Assembly (NCBI GenBank): GCA_022839625.1
Contig: JALHJL010000074.1
Coordinates: forward strand, 1 to 15,401
Direction of reading: 5' to 3'
Source of the DNA: Phycisphaerales bacterium
GTDB lineage: Bacteria > Planctomycetota > Phycisphaerae > UBA1845 > Fen-1342
DNA length: 15,401 nucleotides
The notes below the pieces were generated by a model, which was not told the origin of the DNA, searched no databases, and saw nothing but the letters and a program-made list of their open reading frames with translations. The position numbers and the translations under genes are program-made. Positions 1 through 7,896 of the stretch are shown here, piece by piece. How positions within the stretch are numbered: position 1 is the first letter of the stretch; each line of letters opens with the position of its first letter.

Positions 1-2148
1 CGCAAGCTCGGGCCGCGTGGCCTCGTGGTCGCTGCGCAGGTTGACGAGGCCGGGCACGGTGGTGATCCGGCGGCGAGCCTCCTCGCTGATCTGCTCGAGC
101 AGCTTGAAGTCCTCGCCGATCAAGCGGACGGTCACCGCCGCGCCGGTCGGCGGGCCTTCCTCTTCCTTGTCGACCTTGATCTCGGCCCCGGGCAGATCGG
201 CGAGGGCGCGCCGGATCTCCGCGACGACTTCCGCCGAAGGCCGGCTGCGCACCTCGTAGTCGTGAAACGCGAGGGTGATGCTGCCGAGATGTTCGCCCAT
301 CCCGCCGCCGCCCATGTGCGGATCGCCGCCGCCCGCGGAACCAACGTTCGTGATGACCTGCTCGAACTCGGAGGCGAACGGTTGCAGGCGCTCCTCGATG
401 AGCCGTGCCAGCCGGTTCGTCTCGTGGATGCTGGTGCCCTGCGGAAAACGGATATCGACCACCGCGCGGCGCGGGTCGAAGTCCGGGAACAGCTCGACCC
501 CGTGGCCTTGCTTGCCGTAGAGCAGCGCCAGCCCGACCAGGAGAAAGACCGTCAGCGTCAGCGTGACGACGCGATGCTCCAGTGCCAGTCGGAGGAACCA
601 GCGGTAGCCGCGGAGCAGGCGCGTGTCCTGGATGTTCCGCGTCTCGCGGCCCACCAGAACCGAGCTGAGCGTCGGGTTGATGATCAGCGCGACGAACAGC
701 GACGACAGCAGCGTGATAATCAACGTGATCGGCAGGTACTTCATGAACCCGCCCATGATCCCCGGCCAGAAAACCATCGGTGCGAAGGCCGCCACCGTGG
801 TCAGAGTCGACGTAATCACCGGCCAGGCCACTTCCGCCGTGCCGGTCCGCGCGGCCTGGAGCTTGCGTCCCAGTTGCTGGTAGTGTCGGTAGATGTTCTC
901 GACGATCACGACGGCGTTGTCGACGACCATGCCGACCGCCATGATCAGGCTGAAGAGCACGATCATGTTCAACGTGTAGCCGAGAGCCTGTAGGACCGTG
1001 CAGCTCAGCAGCATGGCGAGCGGGATTTCCACGCAGACCACCAGGGCGCTGCGCCAGCCCATGACCAGCATCAGGATGGCGACCACGAGAATCATGCCGG
1101 ACAGCAGGTTGTTCTCCAGGTCCGCCACCATCGAGCGAATGTCTTTCGACTGATCGAGCGTGATGTCGAAGCGTACCCCGGCCGGGGCACGCCGCTGAAA
1201 CTCGGCCACGACGTACTTCACGGCGTCGGCGATATGGATGATGTTCTCGCCGGTCCGCTTCTGGACGGTCAGCGTGACCGCCTCCCGCATCTCGATGGGC
1301 GGCTCGGGGCTGCCCGCGGGCCGGGGCGTCCCGAGGCGGGAGAAGCTCATGCGGTCCTTGAACGTGTCGCGCACCGTCGCCACGTCGGTGAGGTAGATCG
1401 GCCGGCCGTCGCGCACCGCCAGGAGCAGCTCGTCCACCTCCTCGGGCTCGACGAACTCGGCGGGGACCCGAACGTTGAACTTGGTGCCCGGCGTCTCCAG
1501 GCCACCCGCGGAGATATTCACGTTCTCCGCGGGCACGAGTGCCATGATCTCCGGGATCGTCAGGCCATAGGCGGCCAGGCGGTCCTGGTTGATCTCCAGC
1601 CGAATCTCCCGCTCCAGGGCCCCCAGCACGTCGCAATTCAGCACGCCCGGAATCGCCTCGATGATGTCCTCCAGGTTGTCGGCGATGGCCTTCAGCCGCA
1701 CCGGCGAAGCGTCGCCGGAGATGTTGATGATCAGGATCGGAAAGTCGGCGAAGCTGATCTCCGTGAGGATGGGGTCCTCGGCGTCCCTGGGGAGCTCGCT
1801 CTTGGCCCGGTCGACTTTGTCCCGGACGTACTGCATGGCGTCGTCGACCTTGACGTTGGGCAGGAACTCGATGGTGATCACCGATATCCCTTCGGCGCTG
1901 GAGGAGCTGATCTCCTTCACGCCTTTGACGCCCGCCAGCTCCTTCTCGATCTTGATGGTGACGGAGGACTCGATGTCGGCCGGCGACACGCCCTCGTAGG
2001 TGGTGGTCACCAGGATGTACGGGACGGGGATGTCCGGCGCCGCCTCGCGCGGCAGCGTAACGTAGCTGTACGCCCCGAAGCACGCGATCAGCAGCGTGAG
2101 CACGCTGACCGTGGTGCGGTTTCGGACAGCAGCGTCGGAGAGGATCAC
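1..2148 (-). CDS. RND-family efflux transporter permease, C-terminus cut by window edge
   Basis: Inner-membrane pump subunit of the AcrB/HAE type, expected to export substrates by proton antiport together with the adjacent membrane fusion protein. The frame is open from 2148 to base 1, giving the first 716 residues of a family that usually has about 1,000-1,100. Seen: an N-terminal membrane segment (about residues 14-33), the periplasmic start LPREAAPDIPVPYI (32-45), YEGVSPADIES (51-61), and a run of membrane helices. TM4 contains GMVVDNAVVIVENI, with D410 and N411 aligned to the AcrB proton-relay pair D407/D408; an asparagine in the second position is common in distant RND pumps. A glycine-rich stretch lies near residues 602-617. 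I chose GTG at 2148 because the family typically starts at ILSDAAVRNR; another in-frame GTG at 2220 is possible, and neither has a strong ribosome site. The substrate cannot be told. Confidence 0.93.
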   Translation of the reverse strand, partial: MILSDAAVRNRTTVSVLTLLIACFGAYSYVTLPREAAPDIPVPYILVTTTYEGVSPADIESSVTIKIEKELAGVKGVKEISSSSAEGISVITIEFLPNVKVDDAMQYVRDKVDRAKSELPRDAEDPILTEISFADFPILIINISGDASPVRLKAIADNLEDIIEAIPGVLNCDVLGALEREIRLEINQDRLAAYGLTIPEIMALVPAENVNISAGGLETPGTKFNVRVPAEFVEPEEVDELLLAVRDGRPIYLTDVATVRDTFKDRMSFSRLGTPRPAGSPEPPIEMREAVTLTVQKRTGENIIHIADAVKYVVAEFQRRAPAGVRFDITLDQSKDIRSMVADLENNLLSGMILVVAILMLVMGWRSALVVCVEIPLAMLLSCTVLQALGYTLNMIVLFSLIMAVGMVVDNAVVIVENIYRHYQQLGRKLQAARTGTAEVAWPVITSTLTTVAAFAPMVFWPGIMGGFMKYLPITLIITLLSSLFVALIINPTLSSVLVGRETRNIQDTRLLRGYRWFLRLALEHRVVTLTLTVFLLVGLALLYGKQGHGVELFPDFDPRRAVVDIRFPQGTSIHETNRLARLIEERLQPFASEFEQVITNVGSAGGGDPHMGGGGMGEHLGSITLAFHDYEVRSRPSAEVVAEIRRALADLPGAEIKVDKEEEGPPTGAAVTVRLIGEDFKLLEQISEEARRRITTVPGLVNLRSDHEATRPELA

Positions 2149-2167
2149 GGGCGCGCGGGGCTCACGC

Positions 2168-2188
2168 TCTGGGGCCTGGGGTCTGGGG
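2168..2188. repeat. Three tandem 7-bp repeats upstream of RND gene
   Basis: Three adjacent heptamers, tctgggg, cctgggg and tctgggg, lie in the 109 bp between the membrane fusion protein stop and the RND start. On the coding strand they read CCCCAGA/CCCCAGG/CCCCAGA. They lengthen the spacer of an otherwise tightly linked pair and leave the upstream frame open, which makes the RND start ambiguous. Confidence 0.7.
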
Positions 2189-2257
2189 TCCGGTCTCGGC
2201 GCGACGCGCGCGAGATCCACACAACGAAAGCCGGAAGTCCGAGAGCGCGGCGGCGCA

Positions 2258-3427
2258 TCAGCGTTCCTCGATAATGTTCACCGGCTGGTCGATGCCGACG
2301 TAGCGGTGGCCCGACACGATCACGCGGTCGCCCGCCTCCAGCCCGCTCAGGATGCGCACGTCGCTGCCCTTGATGAAACCGAGCTCCACGTCGCGGCGCT
2401 CCGCGCGCCCGCCGTTCGCCACGTACACCATCTTCCCGTCCTCCAGCGGAATGATGCTGGCCAGCGGGATCATGAGGATGTTCTCCAGCACCCCGCGGGT
2501 GAGCCGGGCCTTGACGATCTGTCCGCTGCGGAGCCGCTCGTCGCGGTTGTCCACGGTGACCTCGATCCGCGTCGTCCGGGTGCCTTCATCGGCGACCGCG
2601 TTGATGTAGGTGATCGCGCCGGCCAGCACGGGCTGGCCCCCCACCAGCGGCACAACCTCGACGCGGTGGCCCGGTCGCAGGTAGCCTACGTCGCGCTCGG
2701 CCACGTCCGCGACCACCTTGACCGTGTCCACCTCGACGATCTCGGCCACCGTGTCGCCGGGCGCGGCAAACTCGCCCAGCTCCATCGGCAGGCGGTTCAG
2801 GATGCCGGAGATGGGCGCGACGATCGCGGCGCGCTCCAGCTCGCGGGCCGCCTCGTCCAACGCGGCCCGACTGATGTCGCGCCGCGTCCGGGCATCGTCC
2901 AGCTCGGTCTTCGACGTGTTGCCGCGCTCGAACAAGTCCAGGATACGCTCGTACTCCCGCTGGTCGTATTGAAACTGCGCGGCGGCCCGGTCGTAGCGGG
3001 CCTGAAGCAAGTCCGTGTTCAGGTACACGAGCGGGTCGCCGGCGGCGATCGGCTCACCTTCAATGATCACCGCGCCCTTCGCGAGCACCTGCCCGTGCCA
3101 TTCCGTGTCCCGCGTCCGCTGTCCGAACCGCTCGATCCGCCCCGACACTTCCGCAGCGACCCGCACGATCCGGTTGGGCTCTACCGTCGCGGTCAGGTCG
3201 AACGTATCCGCCAGGCTGGGTATCGGCTGCACAAGCAGCGTCGTGACATTAACCGGGGGGATTTCGGCCGGCGGCGCGTCAATGCGCGCCGGTTCCATCA
3301 CGGCGACCAGGCACACCGGCACGGCACCGACGACAAGAATGATCGCCGGAATCACTACGCGGCGCCAGCTGGAACGCCGGCGCGCGGGCGGCGCAGGCGG
3401 TGAGAGCACTTGTTGGGAAGCCTCCAT
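2258..3427 (-). CDS. RND efflux system periplasmic adaptor (membrane fusion protein, HlyD/AcrA type)
   Basis: Adaptor linking the RND pump to an outer-membrane channel. The 389 residues show a basic N-terminus (RRR/WRR) and one membrane anchor (about 24-44). The first half of a lipoyl-like domain follows (88-135, VEPNRIVRVAAEVSGRIERF), then a charged coiled-coil hairpin (about 138-200), the second lipoyl half (201-232, IVAPISGILNRLP), a beta-barrel (237-310) and a membrane-proximal domain to the end. The order matches the family. Start ATG at 3427 is preceded by GAGGAAG 10 bases upstream. The RND gene follows 109 bp downstream on the same strand, so the two are probably cotranscribed. No lipobox is seen, so anchoring by the N-terminal helix is more likely than lipidation. 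The outer-membrane partner is not in this window. Confidence 0.95.
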   Translation of the reverse strand: MEASQQVLSPPAPPARRRSSWRRVVIPAIILVVGAVPVCLVAVMEPARIDAPPAEIPPVNVTTLLVQPIPSLADTFDLTATVEPNRIVRVAAEVSGRIERFGQRTRDTEWHGQVLAKGAVIIEGEPIAAGDPLVYLNTDLLQARYDRAAAQFQYDQREYERILDLFERGNTSKTELDDARTRRDISRAALDEAARELERAAIVAPISGILNRLPMELGEFAAPGDTVAEIVEVDTVKVVADVAERDVGYLRPGHRVEVVPLVGGQPVLAGAITYINAVADEGTRTTRIEVTVDNRDERLRSGQIVKARLTRGVLENILMIPLASIIPLEDGKMVYVANGGRAERRDVELGFIKGSDVRILSGLEAGDRVIVSGHRYVGIDQPVNIIEER

Positions 3428-3622
3428 CAGCGGTTTACTTCCTCACGCGGCACCACGGGCGCGCGAAACAATAGCATACAGAAACGGTCAGCCCCTCGCA
3501 ACGCCCAGCGCGATTCCGCAAACGCGCGCCCCGGCGCCGGGCGGACGCGCCCGCCCCCGTGGCGGCACCCCCTTCCATGCCCCACGCTGGCGAGCAGCCC
3601 TCCGTCGGCCGCCGCGTGTCTC

Positions 3623-3646
3623 CCGTGCCAGGAGGCACGGCACTAC
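3623..3646 (-). repeat. REP-like hairpin with GTAG at the crotonase stop codon
   Basis: On the minus strand, GTAG (3646-3643) is followed by TG and a perfect 7-bp stem, CCGTGCC/GGCACGG, with a 4-base loop. The TAG of GTAG is the crotonase stop codon. No T-run follows, so it is a weak terminator candidate at best. The GTAG-plus-hairpin layout matches REP elements and resembles the other copies in this window. Confidence 0.55.
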
Positions 3647-4419
3647 GTTTGCGGCTCCCAGGTCGCCCAGCCCGGCTTGCGCTTCTCGATAAACGCCGTC
3701 GTACCCTCCCGCGCGTCCGAGGCACAGAAGCACTTGCCGAACTCCTCGATCTCGTCCCGTTGCAGCAGCGCACGCTTGGCCCGTGCCACCGCGGCCGGCG
3801 AGCCCGGCGCCAGCATCTTGAACCAGCGCACGAGCGCGGCGTCGAGCTCGTCGGCACTCGGCAGCACCTCGTCCACCAGGCCGATGCGCAGCGCCTCCTC
3901 GGCGGAGATCACGTCTCCCGAGAACAGCAGCCGCCGGGCCTGCCCCAGGCCGACGTAGCGCGTGATGCGCTGCGTCCCCCCCCACCCGGGAATCAGACCC
4001 AGCCGGGTCTCCGGCTGCCCGATCTTGCCGTCCTTGACCAGCAACCGGAAGTCGCAGGACATGGCGAGCTCACAGCCGCCGCCCATCGCGTGCCCATTCA
4101 TCGCCGCGAACGTAACCTGCGGCAGGGCCTCGATCGCGTTGAAGACGTTGTGGCCGTTCTGGGCGAACGCCCGGGCCTGGTCCTCGGTGAATTGCTGCAT
4201 CTCGCTGATGTCGGCCCCGGCCAGGAACACCCGCCCGTCGCCGCGAAACACGACAAACCGCACGTGCGGATCGGCGGCCACCTTTTCGATGACCGTACCC
4301 AGCGTGCCGATGACGCGCGAGGAGAAGATGTTGACGCCGGCCGCGGGCACGAAGCGGATCGTGGCGACGCTGCCTTCCTTGGAGAGGCGGACTTCCGTTT
4401 GCGATTTCTCGTTGGCCAT
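3643..4419 (-). CDS. Enoyl-CoA hydratase/isomerase family protein (crotonase)
   Basis: Cytoplasmic enzyme that hydrates trans-2-enoyl-CoA to 3-hydroxyacyl-CoA. Its 258 residues match the usual crotonase length. Seen: the oxyanion-hole segment FLAGADI (65-71), the signature AMNGHAMGGGCELAMSCDFR (106-125) with E117, and PETRLGLIPGWGGTQR (136-151) with E137. E117 and E137 align with the two catalytic glutamates of rat enoyl-CoA hydratase (E144/E164), which supports true hydratase activity rather than a divergent crotonase. Start ATG at 4419 has AGGTGA 4 bases upstream. The 3-hydroxyacyl-CoA dehydrogenase upstream ends only 8 bp away, so the two are cotranscribed and act in consecutive steps. Chain-length preference cannot be read from sequence; the neighbours suggest short chains. 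Confidence 0.95.
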   Translation of the reverse strand: MANEKSQTEVRLSKEGSVATIRFVPAAGVNIFSSRVIGTLGTVIEKVAADPHVRFVVFRGDGRVFLAGADISEMQQFTEDQARAFAQNGHNVFNAIEALPQVTFAAMNGHAMGGGCELAMSCDFRLLVKDGKIGQPETRLGLIPGWGGTQRITRYVGLGQARRLLFSGDVISAEEALRIGLVDEVLPSADELDAALVRWFKMLAPGSPAAVARAKRALLQRDEIEEFGKCFCASDAREGTTAFIEKRKPGWATWEPQT

Positions 4420-4427
4420 CGGTTCAC

Positions 4428-5297
4428 CTACTTCTTCTGGGTGTAATCGTGGAACCCCCGGCCGGTCTTGCGGCCGAGCAGGCCGGCGCGCACCATCGTG
4501 CGCAGCAATGGCGTCGGCCGGTAACGGTCGTCCCCCAGGTCGCGATGCAGCACTTCCAGGATGTTCAGGCAGACGTCCAGGCCGATCAGATCGGCGGTCG
4601 CCAGCGGCCCCATCGTGTGCGCGCAGCCGAGCTTCATCACTTCGTCGATCGTGGTCGCGTCCGCCACGCCGTCCGCCAGGCAGTTGATGGCCTCATTGAT
4701 GAGCGGCATCAGGACGCGATTGCTCACGAAGCCGGGATGGTCCTTGACCCGCAGCGGCGTCTTGCCCAGCTCCTTCGACAGGTTCGTGATGAACTCCACC
4801 ACCGGCTCCGCCGTTTGCAGCCCCACCACGACCTCGACCAGGGCCATCATCGGCACCGGGTTGAAGAAGTGCATCCCGATGAACTGCGCCGGCCGTCCGC
4901 TCAGCGCCCCGAGCTGGCTGATCGAGATGCTGCTGGTGTTGCTGGCGAAGACCACGTCCGCGGGCACGGTTCTCGCCAGGTCGGCGTAGAGCTGTTTCTT
5001 GATCCCCACGTCCTCGAAGACCGCCTCGACGATCAGGTCGACGCCGGCCATATCGGCCAGCGTCGCCGGCTTCAGGTTCTTCTTCGCCGTTGCCGCGACC
5101 CCCGCCTCGATCTTCTGCTTCTCGACCAGCTTATCGAGCGATTTGTTGATGCCGGCCAGGGCCTTGTCCACGGCCCCCGGCAGGGCGTCGTACATGAGCA
5201 CGTTGCGCCCCGCCTGCGCGAAGGTCTGCGCGATGCCCGAGCCCATCGTCCCCGTCCCGATCACGCCGACCGTCTTGATGTTCGTGCGAATGTTCAC
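4428..5297 (-). CDS. 3-hydroxyacyl-CoA (3-hydroxybutyryl-CoA) dehydrogenase
   Basis: NAD(P)-dependent oxidoreductase interconverting 3-hydroxyacyl-CoA and 3-oxoacyl-CoA. With the GTG start at 5297 it has 289 residues, close to the usual 280-290 of stand-alone Hbd proteins. Seen: the dinucleotide-binding GTGTMG (14-19), IVEAVFED near 89-96, SNTSS (119-123), the signature HFFNPV with catalytic H143, E155 twelve residues on, and N193 in DHPGFVSNR. The H-E-N spacing (12 and 50) equals that of human HADH H158/E170/N208. The C-terminal half, including GPLATADLIGLD, is complete. GTG at 5297 has GGAG 8 bases upstream and starts just before the Rossmann fold. The frame stays open to 5396, but that extension has no family-like sequence and runs into a palindromic repeat, so I rejected it. 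Confidence 0.95.
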   Translation of the reverse strand: MNIRTNIKTVGVIGTGTMGSGIAQTFAQAGRNVLMYDALPGAVDKALAGINKSLDKLVEKQKIEAGVAATAKKNLKPATLADMAGVDLIVEAVFEDVGIKKQLYADLARTVPADVVFASNTSSISISQLGALSGRPAQFIGMHFFNPVPMMALVEVVVGLQTAEPVVEFITNLSKELGKTPLRVKDHPGFVSNRVLMPLINEAINCLADGVADATTIDEVMKLGCAHTMGPLATADLIGLDVCLNILEVLHRDLGDDRYRPTPLLRTMVRAGLLGRKTGRGFHDYTQKK

Positions 5298-5342
5298 TGC
5301 CGCTTCTCCGTTGGGTGCCGCGGCCGCGCGGGCCGCGCGAAC

Positions 5343-5433
5343 TACCTGATACCGGCAGCCTGCCGGCGGACACGTAACATTCGGCAGCCGACGCACTCGG
5401 CCGCCACACGTCGGACACGGAGGCCGACGCTAC
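5343..5433. repeat. Bipartite palindromic (BIME-like) repeat between thiolase and hydroxyacyl-CoA dehydrogenase
   Basis: The right end (5410-5433) matches the right end of the element inside selA (11049-11073) over 24 bases with one 1-base gap. The left part shares gcagcctgcc with the same element. On the minus strand it reads GTAG then CGTCGG...CCGACG. The TAG of GTAG (5432-5430) is the thiolase stop codon. The left half contains a palindrome, ccggcag-c-ctgccgg. The element fills most of the 132 bp gap between the two genes. Confidence 0.75.
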
Positions 5434-6608
5434 AGCACCTCGACGGCCATCGCCACGGCGTTCCCGCCGCCAAGGCAGACGGCAACTACGCCGCGCTTCC
5501 CGCCGTGTTGTTTCAGTACGTGGAGGAGTGTGACCAGCACGCGGGCGCCGCTGGCCCCGATCGGGTGACCGAGCGCGATCGCCCCGCCGTGCACGTTGAC
5601 CTTGTTGCGGTCAATCTCCAGCGCCTTGAGGCCGGCCAGCGTCTGCGACGCAAACGCCTCGTTCAGCTCCCACAGATCGACCTGCTCCTTCTTCCAACCG
5701 GCCTTCTCGCAGACCATCATGGCGGCCTTGGGCGGGGTAAAGAACAGGTCGCGCGGCGGGCCACCGGCGGTCGCCTGTGCCACGATCCGGGCCACGGGCT
5801 TGCTCCCGCACTTGGTCAGCCCCCTCTCGCTCGCCACGAGGAGCATCCCGGAGCCGTCCGAAAGTTGCGACGCGTTGCCTGGCGTGACCGTGCCGTCCTT
5901 CTTGAACGCGGGTTTCAACCCGGCCAGCGCCTCGAGCGTCGTATCGGCCCGGAAGGTCTCGTCGGCGGCGAACAGCTCCTTCGCCTTCGGGACCGTGATC
6001 GGCGCGATCTCTGCCTTGAACTTGCCTTCCTGGCTGGCCTTGGCGGCGAGCTGCTGACTGCGCAGCGCCCACTCGTCCTGCATCTGCCGCGTGATCCCGG
6101 CTTTCTCCGCAGTGTACTCCGCGAGCTCGCCCATCAGCTCGTTGCTGTACACGTTGGTGAGGCCGTCGTAGAGCATTTCGTCGACCATCTCGGTGTGGCC
6201 GAACTTGTTGCCGCTGCGCAGCGTCCGCAGCAGGAACGGGGCCTGGCTCATCGACTCGATGCCGCCGGCCAAGATAAGGTCCGCATCGCCCGCCCGGATG
6301 ACCTGATCGGCGAACATGACCCCCTGTAGTCCGCTGCCGCAGACCTTGTTCACCGTGCAGCACGAAATGGTGTCGGGCAGGCCAGCCCCGAGCGCCACCT
6401 GCCGGGCCGGATTCTGGCCGCAGCCGGCTTGCAGCACCTGTCCCACGTAGACCTCGTCGATTGCGCCGGGATCGGCCTTGGCCTCGGCCAACAGGGCCTT
6501 GGCAACCTGGCTGCCGATTTCCACCGCGGGCAGCCTGGCCAGGGTCCCAAGGTACTTGCCGACCGGGCTGCGTTTACCGGCTACCAGGTACGTACACTTG
6601 TCTGCCAT
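5430..6608 (-). CDS. Acetyl-CoA acetyltransferase (thiolase II family)
   Basis: Condenses two acetyl-CoA to acetoacetyl-CoA, or cleaves 3-oxoacyl-CoA in the reverse direction. Its 392 residues are typical for biosynthetic-type tetrameric thiolases. Seen: nucleophile C90 in NKVCGSGLQ, GGIESMSQAP (115-124), NEAFA (316-320), GGAIALGHPIGASGAR (341-356) with H348, and the acid/base C378 in CLGGGNA. All catalytic residues of the Zoogloea enzyme (C89, N316, H348, C378) are present. Start ATG at 6608 has AGAGG 8 bases upstream. The TAG stop coincides with the GTAG end of a palindromic repeat. Its position between acyl-CoA dehydrogenases and hydroxyacyl-CoA dehydrogenase fits either fatty-acid breakdown or the reverse butyryl-CoA route; sequence alone does not give the direction. 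Confidence 0.96.
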   Translation of the reverse strand: MADKCTYLVAGKRSPVGKYLGTLARLPAVEIGSQVAKALLAEAKADPGAIDEVYVGQVLQAGCGQNPARQVALGAGLPDTISCCTVNKVCGSGLQGVMFADQVIRAGDADLILAGGIESMSQAPFLLRTLRSGNKFGHTEMVDEMLYDGLTNVYSNELMGELAEYTAEKAGITRQMQDEWALRSQQLAAKASQEGKFKAEIAPITVPKAKELFAADETFRADTTLEALAGLKPAFKKDGTVTPGNASQLSDGSGMLLVASERGLTKCGSKPVARIVAQATAGGPPRDLFFTPPKAAMMVCEKAGWKKEQVDLWELNEAFASQTLAGLKALEIDRNKVNVHGGAIALGHPIGASGARVLVTLLHVLKQHGGKRGVVAVCLGGGNAVAMAVEVL

Positions 6609-6632
6609 GTCGCAAACCTCTTTTCAGCTAGA

Positions 6633-6700
6633 TGGTACGGTCCCGGTGAGCCGGGAACAGTCCTCCGTCGTCCCGGTCGGCCACGGGCGCCGACACTACA
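6633..6700. repeat. REP-like palindromes between acyl-CoA dehydrogenase 1 and thiolase
   Basis: Two hairpins face each other. The left one is tcccgg-tgag-ccggga (6641-6656). The right one, on the minus strand, is GTAG (6699-6696) followed by GTCGGC/GCCGAC with a 7-base loop (to 6675). The right half matches the repeat at 5410-5433 at 20 of 24 positions. The GTAG lies 2 bases after the TGA of the acyl-CoA dehydrogenase. Confidence 0.65.
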
Positions 6701-6701
6701 T

Positions 6702-7859
6702 TCACCGCGCGGCCCACGCAGGCTCCTGCGTCAGCTTCCGCGCGATCACCAGCCGTTGAATCTCGCTCGTGCCTTCGTACAACTCCGTAATCCGCGCGTC
6801 GCGCATCAGGCGTTCGGCGGGATAGTCCGCACAGTACCCATAGCCGCCGTACACCTGGATCGCCGCGTCCGTCACACGGTTGGACATCTCGCTGGCAAAC
6901 AGCTTCGCCATCGCGGCTTCCGGTCCGTACGGCTGCTTGTTCTGCTTGAGCCAGGCGGCCCGATACATCAGTGTGCGCGCCGCCGCCAGGTTCGTGGCCA
7001 TGTCGGCCAGCTTCCACTGAATCGCCTGGAACCTGCCGATCGGCTGGTTGAACTGGACGCGCGTGTTGGCGTAATCGACCGCGAAATCCAGCGCCGCCTG
7101 CGAGATGCCGACCGCCTGCGCCGCCACGCCGATCCGCCCGCCGTCCAGCGTGGCCAGCGCGACGTTGAGCCCCCTGCCGCGCTCGCCCAGCAGCGCGTCG
7201 TGCGGCACGACGCAATTCTCGAAGATCAGCTCGGCGGTGCTGCTGGCCTTGATGCCCAGCTTGGTCTCGAGCTTGCCCAGCGTGCAGCCGGGCGTGTCCT
7301 TCTCCACGATGAACGCCGACATGCGGTGCTTGCTCGTCGGGTCCGTCACGGCGAACAGCACGATCACGTGGGCCTCGCGGCCATTCGTGACAAAGTTCTT
7401 CGTGCCGTTGATGACCCAGCCTTCCCCCGTTTCCTTGGCCGTGCAACGGGCCGCGCCGGCGTCACTGCCGCTGCCAGGCTCGGTCAGGGAGAAGCAGCCG
7501 ATCCACTCCCCGGACGACAGCTTCGGCAAGTACTTGTGCTTCTGCTCTTCGGTCCCGAAGTGGAGGATCGGGTCGACGCACAGCGAATGATGGGCCGAGA
7601 CCAGAATCCCCGTCGCGCCGCAGGCGCGCGACAGCTCCTCGACCGTCATCACGTAGGTGATGTAATCCTGTCCGCTGCCGCCGTAGGCTTCCGGCACGTA
7701 CGTCCCGAACAGCCCGAGGCTGCCGAGCTTGGCGATCAGGTCGTCCTCGAAGCTGTGTGTCTCGTCGCGCCAGGCCGCCTTCGGCGCGATCTCCTCGTTG
7801 CAGAAGTCGCGGACCACGTCGCGCATCGCGAGTTGATCATCGGTGAATCGAAAGTCCAC
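6702..7859 (-). CDS. Acyl-CoA dehydrogenase 1 (short-chain/butyryl-CoA dehydrogenase-like)
   Basis: FAD enzyme oxidising acyl-CoA to trans-2-enoyl-CoA, passing electrons to ETF. With GTG at 7859 it has 385 residues, the normal length. Seen: the FAD signature SLTEPGSGSD (124-133), NGTKNFVTNG (151-160), a C-terminal YGGYGY, and LYEGTSEIQR with catalytic base E362, at the position typical of short- and medium-chain members. The GTG is chosen because DFRFTDDQL is the usual family N-terminus and GAGG precedes it by about 7 bases. The frame stays open upstream into the next gene, but that extension shows no family resemblance. It lies 37 bp after the second acyl-CoA dehydrogenase, so the two are cotranscribed. 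No etfAB genes lie in the window. Confidence 0.94.
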   Translation of the reverse strand: MDFRFTDDQLAMRDVVRDFCNEEIAPKAAWRDETHSFEDDLIAKLGSLGLFGTYVPEAYGGSGQDYITYVMTVEELSRACGATGILVSAHHSLCVDPILHFGTEEQKHKYLPKLSSGEWIGCFSLTEPGSGSDAGAARCTAKETGEGWVINGTKNFVTNGREAHVIVLFAVTDPTSKHRMSAFIVEKDTPGCTLGKLETKLGIKASSTAELIFENCVVPHDALLGERGRGLNVALATLDGGRIGVAAQAVGISQAALDFAVDYANTRVQFNQPIGRFQAIQWKLADMATNLAAARTLMYRAAWLKQNKQPYGPEAAMAKLFASEMSNRVTDAAIQVYGGYGYCADYPAERLMRDARITELYEGTSEIQRLVIARKLTQEPAWAAR

Positions 7860-7896
7860 GTGTACACCTCGGCTATGGGGCGAGCACTGCCCGCCG

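Noticed and set aside
919..921. N411 in RND TM4 as a sign of an inactive pump
   Set aside because: Asp-Asn at this site is frequent in distant RND transporters, and the essential TM10 region is outside the window, so no conclusion is possible.
25..2274. Long plus-strand open frames opposite the RND and adaptor genes
   Set aside because: They are antisense to genes with clear family motifs; their products are rich in R, D, H and G and show no domain. They result from high GC content.
5298..5396. N-terminal extension of the hydroxyacyl-CoA dehydrogenase
   Set aside because: The extra residues lie within and beside a palindromic repeat and precede a GTG with a good ribosome site placed just before the Rossmann fold.
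4449..6329. A 626-residue plus-strand open frame
   Set aside because: It runs antisense through the hydroxyacyl-CoA dehydrogenase and thiolase genes, both with intact catalytic residues, and has no recognisable motif.
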